DNA from: Micromonospora sp. C28SCA-DRY-2
GTDB taxonomy: Bacteria > Actinomycetota > Actinomycetes > Mycobacteriales > Micromonosporaceae
Length of the DNA stretch: 64,000 nucleotides
Assembly (NCBI RefSeq): GCF_030519475.1
Contig: NZ_JAUMKD010000004.1
Coordinates: 335,501-399,500, forward strand
Reading direction: 5' to 3'
This document shows, piece by piece, positions 16,168 to 24,154 of this stretch. Made by a program: the position numbers and the translations under genes. Below the pieces are notes generated by a model. It was not told where the DNA came from and did not search any database. It was given only the letters and a program-made list of their open reading frames with translations. Each line of letters opens with the position of its first letter. Position 1 is the stretch's first letter.

Positions 16168-16990
16168 CCGGGTGGCCGGCGCGGACCGGCCCGAGGCGGG
16201 CACCGGCGTCTGGCTGCACGGCGTGGTCCGGGACGTCGAGCCGGCGGTGCTCGCCGCCATCCCGGGGATGACCGGCGCGCCGGTCCGCGCGGTGCGCGCG
16301 GCCGGGCTGGTGGCCGTGGTCAGCGCCGCCCCGCTGGCCGAGTACGGCGAGCAGGCGCTGCGCCGCAACCTGGAGGACCTGGCCTGGCTGGAACGGGCCG
16401 CGCGGGCGCACCACGCGGTGGTCGACGCGCTGGCCCGCCGGGGGCCGGTGGTGCCCGCGCGGCTGGCCACCGTGCACCACGACGACGCCCGGGTGGCCGG
16501 CCAGCTGACCGGCCGGCAGGCCGAGCTGACCGGCCTGCTGGACCGGCTCACCGGTCGCGGCGAGTGGGGCGTCAAGGGGTACCAGGTGCCGGGCGCGCTG
16601 CCCCGGGCGAGCGAGGACGCCGGCGCGGGCGGCGCCGGGGCGGCGTACCTGCGCCGGCGGCGGGCCCAGCTGACCGCCCGCGAGCAGGGGCAACGGATCG
16701 CCGCCGAGGCCGCGGCGGCGGTGCACGACACGCTGGCCGGGTACGCGGTCGCCGCCCGCCGGCACGCCCCGCAGGACCGCCGGCTCTCCGGCGCGCCCAC
16801 CCCGATGGTGCTCAACGGCGCGTACCTGGTGGAGAGCGCGCGGCTGCCGGGCTTCACCGCCCTGGTCGCCGCGCTCGGTGAGCGGCACCCGGAGCTGCGG
16901 CTGGAGCTGACCGGCCCGTGGCCGCCGTACTCCTTCGCGGAGGAGCGCCCGGCCGGCCCGGCGCTGACCGTCCGGGAGCCGGCATGCTGA
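16151..16990 (+). CDS. gvpL: gas vesicle protein GvpL/GvpF family (second copy)
   Basis: 279 residues. Opening strand VWLHGVVRDVEP and the conserved RGPVVPARLATVHHDD correspond to GvpF/L. The late GPWPPYSFAEE is the family C-terminal signature. It starts at ATG 16151 within gvpJ. In the actinobacterial gene order this position is occupied by gvpL. Assembly role as for GvpF. Confidence 0.9.
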   Translation: MSSTLDRVAGADRPEAGTGVWLHGVVRDVEPAVLAAIPGMTGAPVRAVRAAGLVAVVSAAPLAEYGEQALRRNLEDLAWLERAARAHHAVVDALARRGPVVPARLATVHHDDARVAGQLTGRQAELTGLLDRLTGRGEWGVKGYQVPGALPRASEDAGAGGAGAAYLRRRRAQLTAREQGQRIAAEAAAAVHDTLAGYAVAARRHAPQDRRLSGAPTPMVLNGAYLVESARLPGFTALVAALGERHPELRLELTGPWPPYSFAEERPAGPALTVREPAC

Positions 16991-17030
16991 CCGGACCGGG
17001 CACCCGGTCCGACGCGGCCCGGGGGCGGGC

Positions 17031-17288
17031 ATGGTGACCACCGCGCTCGCGCCGAACAGCGCCGACGACCCGCTGGCCTACCGGCCGGTGGCCCTGGTCG
17101 ACCTGCTCGACCGGGTGCTCGCCACCGGCGTGGTGATCAGCGGCGACATCACCATCGCGATCGCCGACGTGGACCTGGTCCGGGTCTCGCTGCGCGCGCT
17201 GGTCGCCTCGGTCGGCGCGCTCGCCCCGCCCGAGCTGCGCGACGCGGTGGCGAGCGAGGGCACCGGACCGGCCGCGGAGGCGCCATGA
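17031..17288 (+). CDS. gvpS: gas vesicle protein GvpS/GvpJ-type (third GvpA-fold copy)
   Basis: 85 residues, about the classical GvpA length. Core: LVDLLDRVLATGVVISGDI and TIAIADVDLVRVSLRALVAS. It lacks the charged tails of the other two copies. Its position between gvpL and gvpK corresponds to gvpS in Streptomyces clusters. The stop overlaps gvpK. Confidence 0.85.
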   Translation: MVTTALAPNSADDPLAYRPVALVDLLDRVLATGVVISGDITIAIADVDLVRVSLRALVASVGALAPPELRDAVASEGTGPAAEAP

Positions 17289-17683
17289 CCGGCGGCGAGG
17301 ACGCCGGTCGCGGCCTGGCCCGCCGGGCCGCCGGCAGCCGGGACGAGGCGGCCGAGCTGGCCGCGGCGCTCGGCGAGCCGCAGTGGCAGCAACCCCGGGT
17401 CAAACCACTGGACCGCCGGCTCGCGGTGGACCGGGACTCCGTCGAGCGGGGACTGGCCAGCCTGGTGCTCACCGTGATCGAGCTGCTCCGGCAGCTGGTG
17501 GAACGCCAGGCGCTGCGCCGGGTCGACCTCGGCGACCTCACCGAGGAGCAGGTCGAGCGGATGGGCGTGACGTTGATGGCGCTGGAGGAGCAGATGGCCG
17601 AGCTGCGCGAGTACTTCGGGCTGGCCCCGGAGGACCTCAACCTCGACCTCGGCCCGCTCGGCCCGCTGCTGCCCACCGACTGA
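17285..17683 (+). CDS. gvpK: gas vesicle protein GvpK
   Basis: 132 residues. Match to GvpK: RLAVDRDSVERGLASLVLTVIELLRQLVERQALRRVD, then LTEEQVERMGVTLMALEEQM and FGLAPEDLNLDLGPLG. It closes the operon; its ATG overlaps the gvpS stop by four bases. GvpK is a required minor component, probably bound to the inner face of the shell. Confidence 0.93.
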   Translation: MTGGEDAGRGLARRAAGSRDEAAELAAALGEPQWQQPRVKPLDRRLAVDRDSVERGLASLVLTVIELLRQLVERQALRRVDLGDLTEEQVERMGVTLMALEEQMAELREYFGLAPEDLNLDLGPLGPLLPTD

Positions 17684-17717
17684 CCGGCCCCGCCACCCGG
17701 TACGCCCGGATGGCGGG

Positions 17718-17963
17718 CTACCGGGCGCGCGCCCAGCCGGTGAAGCGCTCCGACAGGTCGACCGGCCGCGCGTACCGGTCGAGCGCGGCGAGTTGGCCGG
17801 CGGCCTCGGCCTGGAGCGTGGCCAGGTAGACCAGCAGGGCGGCCCGGTCGTGCCGGTATTCGCCGAGCAGGCGCAGCTTCGCCGGTGAGCAGGGCCAGGC
17901 GATGCCGCAGGCGGCGCAGCGCCAGGTGGGGCGGGACGGCAGGTGTTCGGCGCGGCGGCTCAC
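17718..17963 (-). CDS. small conserved actinobacterial protein with Cys pair
   Basis: 81 residues from GTG at 17963, overlapping the previous stop by four bases. The sequence RPTWRCAACGIAWPCSPAKLRLLGEY holds a CxxC...C pattern that could bind zinc, followed by a helical segment ending in DLSERFTGWARAR. Proteins of this look are common in Micromonosporaceae and are often labelled flavin reductase by databases, but nothing in the sequence shows a flavin site. It is the last gene of a three-gene set facing an XRE-DUF397 pair. Confidence 0.7.
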   Translation of the reverse strand: MSRRAEHLPSRPTWRCAACGIAWPCSPAKLRLLGEYRHDRAALLVYLATLQAEAAGQLAALDRYARPVDLSERFTGWARAR

Positions 17964-18193
17964 CCCGCCGTCACCTCGACCTCCGTCACCCGGTCCACCC
18001 GGACGAACGCGTACCGCTCGCGGACGGCGATCGAGCCGTCCGGGCGGACCTCGCGGCCCTTCAGCTCGGCCCACTCCGCGCCCTCGACGGGGCCGCGGCT
18101 GATGACCTCGGAGATGTGCAAGGTCAGCGGACCGCTGCCGAACCGGTACGCGTCCTCGGGCACCCGGATGACGTGGCCGACGATCAGGCTCAC
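17960..18193 (-). CDS. small hypothetical protein
   Basis: 77 residues from GTG at 18193, overlapping both neighbours by GTGA. The sequence VGHVIRVPEDAYRFGSGPLTLHISEV followed by ERYAFVRVDRVTEVEV is mainly beta-strand. No domain is recognised. A much longer frame upstream is discarded because it has no start signal and covers the 58-residue gene at 18190. Confidence 0.65.
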   Translation of the reverse strand: MSLIVGHVIRVPEDAYRFGSGPLTLHISEVISRGPVEGAEWAELKGREVRPDGSIAVRERYAFVRVDRVTEVEVTAG

Positions 18194-18366
18194 CAGCGCC
18201 CTCCGTTCGCGCGCCACCGCTGGCCCCGGGTGAGGTTCCCGGCCCGGCCCGGGTCGGTGGTCGGGAAGACCTGCGTCGGCTGGGTCGCCCAGGTCGGCCG
18301 CTCGTTCGGCGGCACCTGGCGGGGGAGTCGCTGGGTGGGCTTGCGGCGCCAGAACCGGATTCGCAC
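18190..18366 (-). CDS. very small conserved protein (58 residues)
   Basis: Starts at GTG 18366 with GAAGGAGG placed 6 bases upstream and ends in a TGA overlapping the next GTG. It begins with basic/aromatic residues VRIRFWRRKPTQRLPRQVPP and contains NERPTWATQPTQVFP, a Pro/Trp/Thr-rich motif. No membrane segment or domain is seen. The strong start signal and two four-base overlaps make it a real gene. It leads the three-gene set read away from the XRE gene. Confidence 0.65.
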   Translation of the reverse strand: MRIRFWRRKPTQRLPRQVPPNERPTWATQPTQVFPTTDPGRAGNLTRGQRWRANGGRW

Positions 18367-18392
18367 CGGGAACCTCCTTCACGGGTGTGGAG

Positions 18393-18423
18393 GGGCCGCC
18401 CCGGGCGTCGGCCGGGGCGGCCC
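18393..18423. repeat. perfect 12-bp inverted repeat in divergent region
   Basis: GGGCCGCCCCGG (18393-18404) and CCGGGGCGGCCC (18412-18423) around a 7-base loop. It lies 27 bases upstream of the 58-residue gene, so it is in the leader or promoter of the minus-strand set. Confidence 0.6.
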
Positions 18424-18495
18424 GCGACTGGCGCGACCACCGGGCCTCGGGTCGCCTCCACCGGCCGCGCCGTCGTACGCCAACACTCGCAACCG

Positions 18496-18525
18496 TTGTG
18501 GTCCGATCACACTGCGTTGCAGTAT
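18496..18525 (+). promoter_or_regulatory. candidate promoter of the XRE-DUF397 pair
   Basis: TTGTGG (18496-18501), an 18-base spacer and CAGTAT (18520-18525). A small palindrome ACTGC-GTT-GCAGT (18511-18523) overlaps the -10 and could be an autoregulatory site for the XRE protein. Confidence 0.4.
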
Positions 18526-18564
18526 GGCTTCGATACGTTCAGGACGTTCCGGAGAGGACGGGAC

Positions 18565-19332
18565 ATGAACCATGCCGTAGTCGAGGCGATGGCAGAAAAG
18601 GGTGAGACGGCGGACAGCCTCGCAGCTCAGACCGGTGTGGACCCGAAGACGGCCGCGCGCTGGGCAAACCCGGGACGGATCCCGCAGACGCGGCATCGTG
18701 CTCGGGTTGCGGAGATTTTGGGCCGGGATGTAGCGGAATTATGGCCGGATGTCCTGAAGCGACGAGAGCCGGCATGGTTCCGGCCGTGGGCGGACATCGA
18801 GCGCGAGGCGGTCGCGCTGCGCTGGTTCGAACTGGCCTGGGTGCCAGGCCTCCTTCAGACCGAGGCGTACGCGCGGGCGACTCTCGCCGGGGAGGCGTTG
18901 ACCGCCGGCGAGGTGGACCAGCTCGTCTCAGCTCGCCTCGGGCGGCAGAGCGTTCTGAAGCGGGAACGCCCGCCGTTGCTCATCGCGATCCTTGACGAAG
19001 GAGTGCTGCACCGCACGATCGGCGACGATCGCGCGATGATGCGTGAGCAGTGTGACCACCTGGCGCGGTGCGCAACCCTGCCGTCTGTGCAGGTCCACGT
19101 CGTGCCGGCGGGCGTCGGCATGTATCCGGGCCTGGGCGGGGCGTTCATCCTCGCGGAGTTGCCCGAAGGTTCGCGGGTGGCGCATGTCGACGGTCAGGCG
19201 CAGGCGCAGATCATCGAACAGAACGCGGAAATTGCTACCCTTGACCGGCGGTGGGCACGGATCAGCGGGGAGGCCCTACCGCGAGCGCAATCCCTGGACC
19301 TCATTCGGAAAGCGGCAGAGTCATGGACGTGA
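18565..19332 (+). CDS. XRE family regulator with DUF5753 domain
   Basis: 255 residues from ATG 18565 with GGAGAGG upstream. An N-terminal helix-turn-helix (GETADSLAAQTGVDPKTAARWANPGRIPQ) is followed by the DUF5753 region: LRWFELAWVPGLLQTEAYARA, VSARLGRQSVLKRERPPLLIAILDEGVLHR, LPSVQVHVVPAGVGMYPGL and a late TLDRRWARISGEALP. This is the BldD/WhiJ-like class of actinobacterial developmental regulators that pair with DUF397 proteins. Its last codons overlap the DUF397 gene by 10 bases. Confidence 0.92.
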   Translation: MNHAVVEAMAEKGETADSLAAQTGVDPKTAARWANPGRIPQTRHRARVAEILGRDVAELWPDVLKRREPAWFRPWADIEREAVALRWFELAWVPGLLQTEAYARATLAGEALTAGEVDQLVSARLGRQSVLKRERPPLLIAILDEGVLHRTIGDDRAMMREQCDHLARCATLPSVQVHVVPAGVGMYPGLGGAFILAELPEGSRVAHVDGQAQAQIIEQNAEIATLDRRWARISGEALPRAQSLDLIRKAAESWT

Positions 19333-19514
19333 CCGGCGCTCAGTGGCGCAAGAGCACGAAGAGCGGGAACAACGGTGGGGCCTGCGTCGAGGTCGCCGGC
19401 AACCTTCCCGGCGTGGTGGCGGTCCGTGATTCCAAGGACCCCGACGGGCCCGCGCTGACCTTCGCCCCGGCGGCGTGGCGGGCCTTCGTCGCCCGGGTGG
19501 CCGAGCGCGCCTGA
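19323..19514 (+). CDS. DUF397 domain protein (AbaA/WhiJ-partner type)
   Basis: 63 residues. Whole length is DUF397: QWRKSTKSGNNGGACVEVA, GVVAVRDSKDPDGPAL and FAPAAWRAFVARV. These small proteins are partners, likely antagonists, of the XRE-DUF5753 regulator encoded immediately upstream. It is followed by a strong hairpin terminator. Confidence 0.92.
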   Translation: MDVTGAQWRKSTKSGNNGGACVEVAGNLPGVVAVRDSKDPDGPALTFAPAAWRAFVARVAERA

Positions 19515-19532
19515 CCCACAACGCGGCACCCT

Positions 19533-19563
19533 GAGCGCCCGTCCCGAGCCGGGACGGGCGCTC
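19533..19563. terminator. perfect 14-bp hairpin terminator
   Basis: GAGCGCCCGTCCCG (19533-19546), loop AGC, CGGGACGGGCGCTC (19550-19563). It lies between the convergent DUF397 and amidase genes. Confidence 0.85.
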
Positions 19564-19588
19564 GCGGGTACGCCCTCGGCGGCCGGCG

Positions 19589-20980
19589 TCAGCAGCGTGG
19601 CACGCCGGGGATGAAGCCGTCGTGGCCGGTCAGCACGTAGGCGTCGGAGATGTAGCGGTTGGTGCCGATCCGGTCCCAGACGTTGCTGGTGCCGTACGGG
19701 CCGGTGACAGTGGTGCCGGTGGCCTGGCAGTAGACGCTGACGCCGGCCCCGTCGGCGACCGAGCCGACGACGGCGTAGCCGGTGCCGGGGCCGGAGCGCA
19801 CGTTGAGGCCCGACCCGCCGGTCTCCACGGTGCCGGAGCCGATGCCGGTGACCCCGTTGACCAGCTGCATGTAGTAGGTCCAGTTCCAGTTGGGGCCGGG
19901 GTCGGTGTGCGTGGCGCCGGGCACCTCGCGGTGGCCGATGATGTGCGCCCGGTCCCGCGGGATGCCGTACTTGGTGGTGAGGTTGCGGGTGAGCGCCGCC
20001 GAGGCCCGGTACATCGCGTCGGTGAACCAGCTCGCGTTGTCCACGTACCCCTCGTGCTCGATGCCGACGGACTGGGTGTTGTAGGTCCAGTTGCCGGCGT
20101 GCCAGGCGATGTCCTTCTCCCGGACGGACTGGGTGACCGCCCCGTCCGAGGACCGGAACGTGTAGTGCGCGCTGACCTTTGCCGCCGGGTTCTGGAACCA
20201 GCTGATCGAACCGGCGTAGGAGCCCTGGGTCACGTGGATGACGACGTACCGGATCGGGTGGCTGGTGGGCCGGCTGGCCACTGTGTAGTTGCTGGTGCTG
20301 GCCGGCGCCCAGGCGGCCGGCCCGTAGTCGGTGCTCAGGGTGCCGACGCCGCCGGTCGGCGACGCCTGGCCGAGGGCGCCCCGGTGCGGCGCGACCGGGC
20401 GGCCGGGCACCGTCACCGCCGCCTCCGCGGTGGCGGTGAAGCCGGTACGCAGCAGGTCGTAGACGGCGTCCGCGTAGAGCCGCGCGACCGCCGGGTCGCT
20501 CGCGCCGCCGTAGCGGGCGACCAGCTCGTACCAGCGGTCGACGTCGGCGCGCTCGGCCCGGCCGAGGCCGGCCTGGTCGGCGTAGGACCGCAGCACCGCC
20601 GCCGCGCCGGTGATGTTCGCGGCCGGGTCGGTGCGCAACGCCGGGAGGTCGAGCCCGGTCAGCCGGGCCGCCTCCGCCAGGGTGTGCACCCGGGGATTGC
20701 TCACCAGGTGCATCACGCCGTAGCCGCCGGAGGCGCTGGGCTCGCCGGCGTGCCCGTCCAGGCGGGTCTCGGCCTGGCCGAGGGCGGCCAGCAGGTCGCG
20801 GGGGACGTCGTAGCGCGCGGCCGCGGCGGCGAAGGCGGCGGCCAGGGAGCCGGGCGCCGGCACCGCCCGGGCCGCGGCCGGCGTGGCGGCCGAGCCGACC
20901 GCGCCGGCCAGGCCGAGGGCGGCGACCAGCACAGCGCCGAGCAGGCGCCGAGGTCGTGGTACGCGAGATCGAACGCTCAC
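19589..20980 (-). CDS. secreted N-acetylmuramoyl-L-alanine amidase with SH3-like domain
   Basis: 463 residues. Signal peptide LLGAVLVAALGLAGAVGSAATPAAA. Residues 45-180 look like a lysozyme/transglycosylase-type helical domain (LLAALGQAETRLDGHAG, GYGVMHLVSNP). Amidase_2 follows with zinc ligands in YVVIHVTQG, GHREVPGATHTDPG and catalytic-region VGIEHEGY. A C-terminal SH3b domain (LNVRSGPGTGYAVVGSVADG) probably binds wall. The GTG at 20980 is chosen because AGGAG is 5 bases upstream; the GTG at 20986 would touch it. Function: cuts peptidoglycan amide bonds. AT-rich palindrome upstream. Confidence 0.9.
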   Translation of the reverse strand: MSVRSRVPRPRRLLGAVLVAALGLAGAVGSAATPAAARAVPAPGSLAAAFAAAAARYDVPRDLLAALGQAETRLDGHAGEPSASGGYGVMHLVSNPRVHTLAEAARLTGLDLPALRTDPAANITGAAAVLRSYADQAGLGRAERADVDRWYELVARYGGASDPAVARLYADAVYDLLRTGFTATAEAAVTVPGRPVAPHRGALGQASPTGGVGTLSTDYGPAAWAPASTSNYTVASRPTSHPIRYVVIHVTQGSYAGSISWFQNPAAKVSAHYTFRSSDGAVTQSVREKDIAWHAGNWTYNTQSVGIEHEGYVDNASWFTDAMYRASAALTRNLTTKYGIPRDRAHIIGHREVPGATHTDPGPNWNWTYYMQLVNGVTGIGSGTVETGGSGLNVRSGPGTGYAVVGSVADGAGVSVYCQATGTTVTGPYGTSNVWDRIGTNRYISDAYVLTGHDGFIPGVPRC

Positions 20981-21001
20981 TGCCACTCCTTAGATCGACC
21001 C

Positions 21002-21017
21002 ATAGAGATATTTCTAT
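21002..21017. promoter_or_regulatory. AT-rich near-palindrome upstream of the amidase
   Basis: ATAGAGATATTTCTAT is a 16-bp palindrome with one mismatched pair, standing out in a region of over 70 percent GC. It lies about 20 bases before the amidase start on the minus strand, flanked by ATCGA/TCGAT. Likely an operator or promoter element. Confidence 0.5.
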
Positions 21018-21121
21018 CGATGGAGAGTGACGATAGGCAGCGTTCCAAAAGTTGTCTACAGCTCGTGCTGTCTCTGCGAAGTTTTCCTTCGGTCCCGGGA
21101 GCGGCCGGCCCCGGCGAGCGG

Positions 21122-23476
21122 TCAGCCGGCCCGCTGCTCGGCGTACGCGGCGAGCCAGGCGACCTGGGCCGGGTCCAGCGACGGGCGGACCCGGGCGCGG
21201 GCCGCCGCGACGTGCGCGGCGGTGACCGTGGAGGCGGTCAGCGACTCCCGCATGGCGGCCAGCGCCGCCTCCCGCACCAGCGCCGCGCAGTCCGCCGCCG
21301 AGAAACCGTCCAGCTCCTCGCCCAGCCCGGCCAGGTCCACCTCCCGGGCCAGCGGCACGTTCCGGGCGGCCGCCCGCAGGATCTCGGCCCGGGCCGCCCC
21401 GTCCGGCGGCGGCACGTAGACCAGCCGCTCCAGCCGCCCGGGACGCAGCAGCGCCGGGTCGACCAGGTCCGGCCGGTTGGTCGCGCCGACCACCACCACG
21501 TTGCGCAGCGCCTCCACCCCGTCCAGCTCGGTGAGCAGGGCGGCCACCACCCGGTCGGTGGTGCCCCCGTCGGTGGCCTGGCCGCGTACCGGGGCGAGCG
21601 CGTCCACCTCGTCCAGGAAGACCAGCGTGGGGGCCGCCTCCCGAGCCCGGCGGAACAGCTCGCGGACCGCCCGCTCGCTCTCGCCGACCCACTTGGACAG
21701 CAGCTCCGCGCCCTTCACCGAGAGCACATTCGCCCGCCCCGACCCGGCCAGCGCGGTCACCAGGTAGGTCTTGCCGCAGCCCGGCGGGCCGTAGAGCAGC
21801 ACGCCGCGCGGCGGCTGCACGCCCAGTCGGGCGAAGGTGTCCGGGTAGGTCAGCGGCCAGAGCACCGACTCGGTGAGCCGCTCCTTCACCTCGACGAGGT
21901 CGCCCACGTCGTCCAGGGTCACCGTGGCCAGCTCCAGGGTGGACGCCGCCATCGTGGTCGGCCGGACCACCTCCAGCGCGGCGGTGAAGTCGGCCATCGC
22001 CACCGTCGGCGTCTCCGCCGACTTCTGCCGCAGCGCCGCCCGGATCCCGGCCTCGCGCACCAGCGCGGCCAGGTCGGCGGCGACGAACCCGGGGGTACGA
22101 CCGGCGACCTCGTCCAGCCGGACGTCCTCGGCCAGCGGCACCTGCCGGGTCAGCACCGTCAACTGCTCGCGGCGCAGCGCCGGATCCGGCAGCGGGACGG
22201 TGATCCGCAGCGAGAGCAGGTCCGGCGCGCGCAGCGCCGGGTCGACCGCCTCCGGCCGGCCGGTGGTGCAGACCACCGCCGCCCCGGCCCGGACGGTCTC
22301 GGCGAGCACCTGGCGGAACACGGTGGCCACCGGGCCCGGCTCGTCCGCCGGGGCGAGCGCCTCCACGTCGGTGACCAGCAGCACCGCCGGGCCGGCCGCG
22401 CGTACCTCGGCGGCGGCGGCGCGCAGCCGCTCGGCGGCGGCCTGGTTGGTCAGCGCGGCCACCTCCGGCGCCCAGAGCGGGCAGACCCGCGCGCCGACCC
22501 GGGCCGCCACCGCGCGGACCAGCGCCGACTTGCCCGAGCCGGCCGGCCCGCTGAGCAGCACCCCGAGCGAGACAGTGGTGCCCAGCCGGCCGAGCACCTC
22601 CCGATGGTGGAAGCCGAGGTCGAGCAGTTCGGTCAGCTCCTCGGCCTGGGCCCGCAGCCCGGGCAGTTCGTCCACCGACGGGGCGCTCTCCGCCTTTGCG
22701 TCGCCCGCCGCGTCGCCGCCGGGTGCCGTTGCCTCGGCCGGCGGCCACGCGGCACCGCCGGCCGGACCGGGCCGGGTCGCCGCGCGCGTCCCGCCACCGT
22801 GCGCCCCCGCTGCGGCCGGCCCGCCCCGGCCGGCCGTCGCGTCCGCGGAGGCGCCCGCTCCAGCGTTCGGGGCCGCCGTCGAGGGGCCGGCGGAGCCGTG
22901 GGTGACCGGCCCGTGTTCCCAGCCGACCAGGGTGTCCATGGTGACCAGCGCGCCCTCCGGCTCGGCCGTGACCACCCCGAGCAGGGTGCTGGTCCAGGCG
23001 TAGCCGACCCGGTTGGACAGGCTGCGCCGGGCCGCCTCGACCAGGCCGCGGGTCGCGGCGTCCGGCAGCACGTCCTGGGGCAGCAGCGACACGTCGTCGC
23101 CGGTGGTCACCACCTTGCCGAGCAGGGCGAGCCGGAGCATCTCCGGCGAAACCGCGGCGGCGATCTCGGCCGGCCCGGCGAGGAGCACCCGCCGGGCCGG
23201 GACGACCGGGACGGGGCTGACCGTGACCTGGCCGCCGTCGCGGACCCCGAGGTTGCCCAGGGTCAGGTCGTCGGCGTAGAGCAGGGCGGTGCTCGCGGTC
23301 GGCTCGGCGGCCGCCACGATGCCGGCGGTCACCCGCCGGCCGGCCAGCCGCACCGGGTCGCCCGGACGCAGCGCGAGCGCGGTGAGCACCTCCGGGTGCA
23401 GCCGGACGACGCCCCGCCGGGCGTCCAACGCCGCGGGCCGCAGGCTCGCGGTCAGGGTCAGGTCGGGTCGATCCAC
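21122..23476 (-). CDS. CDC48-type AAA ATPase with two AAA domains
   Basis: 784 residues. An N-terminal CDC48-like double-psi domain (residues 5-190; VVRLHPEVLTALALRPGDPV) and a flexible Ala/Gly/Pro linker precede two AAA domains. D1 has Walker A GPAGSGKS (310-317) but a weak Walker B LLVTDVEA (366-373). D2 has Walker A GPPGCGKT (563-570), Walker B VFLDEVDA (619-626), sensor ATNRPDLVD and arginine finger region RPGRLERLVYV. Such bacterial CDC48-like unfoldases act as hexamers on unknown substrates. The missing Asp/Glu in D1 suggests only D2 hydrolyses ATP. Confidence 0.88.
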   Translation of the reverse strand: MDRPDLTLTASLRPAALDARRGVVRLHPEVLTALALRPGDPVRLAGRRVTAGIVAAAEPTASTALLYADDLTLGNLGVRDGGQVTVSPVPVVPARRVLLAGPAEIAAAVSPEMLRLALLGKVVTTGDDVSLLPQDVLPDAATRGLVEAARRSLSNRVGYAWTSTLLGVVTAEPEGALVTMDTLVGWEHGPVTHGSAGPSTAAPNAGAGASADATAGRGGPAAAGAHGGGTRAATRPGPAGGAAWPPAEATAPGGDAAGDAKAESAPSVDELPGLRAQAEELTELLDLGFHHREVLGRLGTTVSLGVLLSGPAGSGKSALVRAVAARVGARVCPLWAPEVAALTNQAAAERLRAAAAEVRAAGPAVLLVTDVEALAPADEPGPVATVFRQVLAETVRAGAAVVCTTGRPEAVDPALRAPDLLSLRITVPLPDPALRREQLTVLTRQVPLAEDVRLDEVAGRTPGFVAADLAALVREAGIRAALRQKSAETPTVAMADFTAALEVVRPTTMAASTLELATVTLDDVGDLVEVKERLTESVLWPLTYPDTFARLGVQPPRGVLLYGPPGCGKTYLVTALAGSGRANVLSVKGAELLSKWVGESERAVRELFRRAREAAPTLVFLDEVDALAPVRGQATDGGTTDRVVAALLTELDGVEALRNVVVVGATNRPDLVDPALLRPGRLERLVYVPPPDGAARAEILRAAARNVPLAREVDLAGLGEELDGFSAADCAALVREAALAAMRESLTASTVTAAHVAAARARVRPSLDPAQVAWLAAYAEQRAG

Positions 23477-23514
23477 CGCCCGACCCTAGCCGCCGGAGTC
23501 ACCCCGGCGCCCGG

Positions 23515-24111
23515 TCAGCCGGCCTGGTCACCGTCGGTCAGCAGGGTGGGGTCCCGCCGGATCAGTTCGGCCAGCCGGGCCGCCGGGTCGGGGCGCACCC
23601 CGTCCCGGCCGGAGGGCAGGTCGGGCACCGTGTTGGCCGACAGCGGCCAGGCCGGCGGCGGGGCCGGTGGCGGGGCCGGTGGCGGGGCCAGCTCGGCCCG
23701 GACCGTCACCTCCGGCCCGGACCAGGCCACCCGCAGCGGGTACGCCTGCCCGTCGTGCTCGACCCGGACGCTGACCGCCAGCCCCGGATGGCCGGCGACC
23801 ACCCGGCGTACCGCCTCGGCCACCTCCTCGACCGGGTCCCGCCCGGCGGCGTCCTCGGCGGCGCGGTGGCTGCCCGCCCCGCCGCGTTCCCGGCCGCCGA
23901 CCCCGGTGCCGGGGTCCCGGCCGTCCGTCCGGCGCGGGTCCCGGGTGTCCGCCCAGCCCGGCCCGGCGTTGCGGCCGGACTCGGGCCGGCCCGGGCCGGG
24001 CTCCGGCCGCTCGGCCGGATCCGGTGCGCCGGCCGGCTCGGCGGCCCGCCGCCGCAGCGCCTCCTCGCGCCGCGCCAGCCGGGCCAGTGTCTCGTCCAGA
24101 CCACCTCTCAT
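23515..24111 (-). CDS. hypothetical protein
   Basis: 198 residues from ATG 24111 (AAGGGG 8 bases upstream; a GTG nine bases earlier would overlap that site). Residues 1-25 form a charged helix (LDETLARLARREEALRRRA), then a disordered Pro/Gly/Arg linker. A short ordered segment follows: VEEVAEAVRRVVAGHPGLAV, SVRVEHDGQAYPLRVAWS, VTVRAEL. The end holds a repeated PPPAPPPAPPPA run. No family recognised. It lies between the CDC48-like gene and the conservon and may be co-transcribed with either. Confidence 0.6.
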   Translation of the reverse strand: MRGGLDETLARLARREEALRRRAAEPAGAPDPAERPEPGPGRPESGRNAGPGWADTRDPRRTDGRDPGTGVGGRERGGAGSHRAAEDAAGRDPVEEVAEAVRRVVAGHPGLAVSVRVEHDGQAYPLRVAWSGPEVTVRAELAPPPAPPPAPPPAWPLSANTVPDLPSGRDGVRPDPAARLAELIRRDPTLLTDGDQAG

Positions 24112-24154
24112 CACGACCACCCCTTCGATGAAACGGCTCCGAGCGCCCGGGAGT

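Noticed and set aside
17718..17963. flavin reductase annotation for the 81-residue protein
   Set aside because: There is no flavin- or nucleotide-binding motif and the protein is far too short for the enzyme.
19194..22748. 1184-residue open frame on the minus strand
   Set aside because: It crosses the amidase and CDC48-like genes in another frame, is mostly Arg/Gly/Ala, and has no domain or start signal; a high-GC shadow.
21122..23476. GvpN, the AAA ATPase of gas-vesicle clusters
   Set aside because: It is a two-domain CDC48-type protein with a double-psi N-domain, on the opposite strand and outside the operon; GvpN is a single MoxR-like domain.
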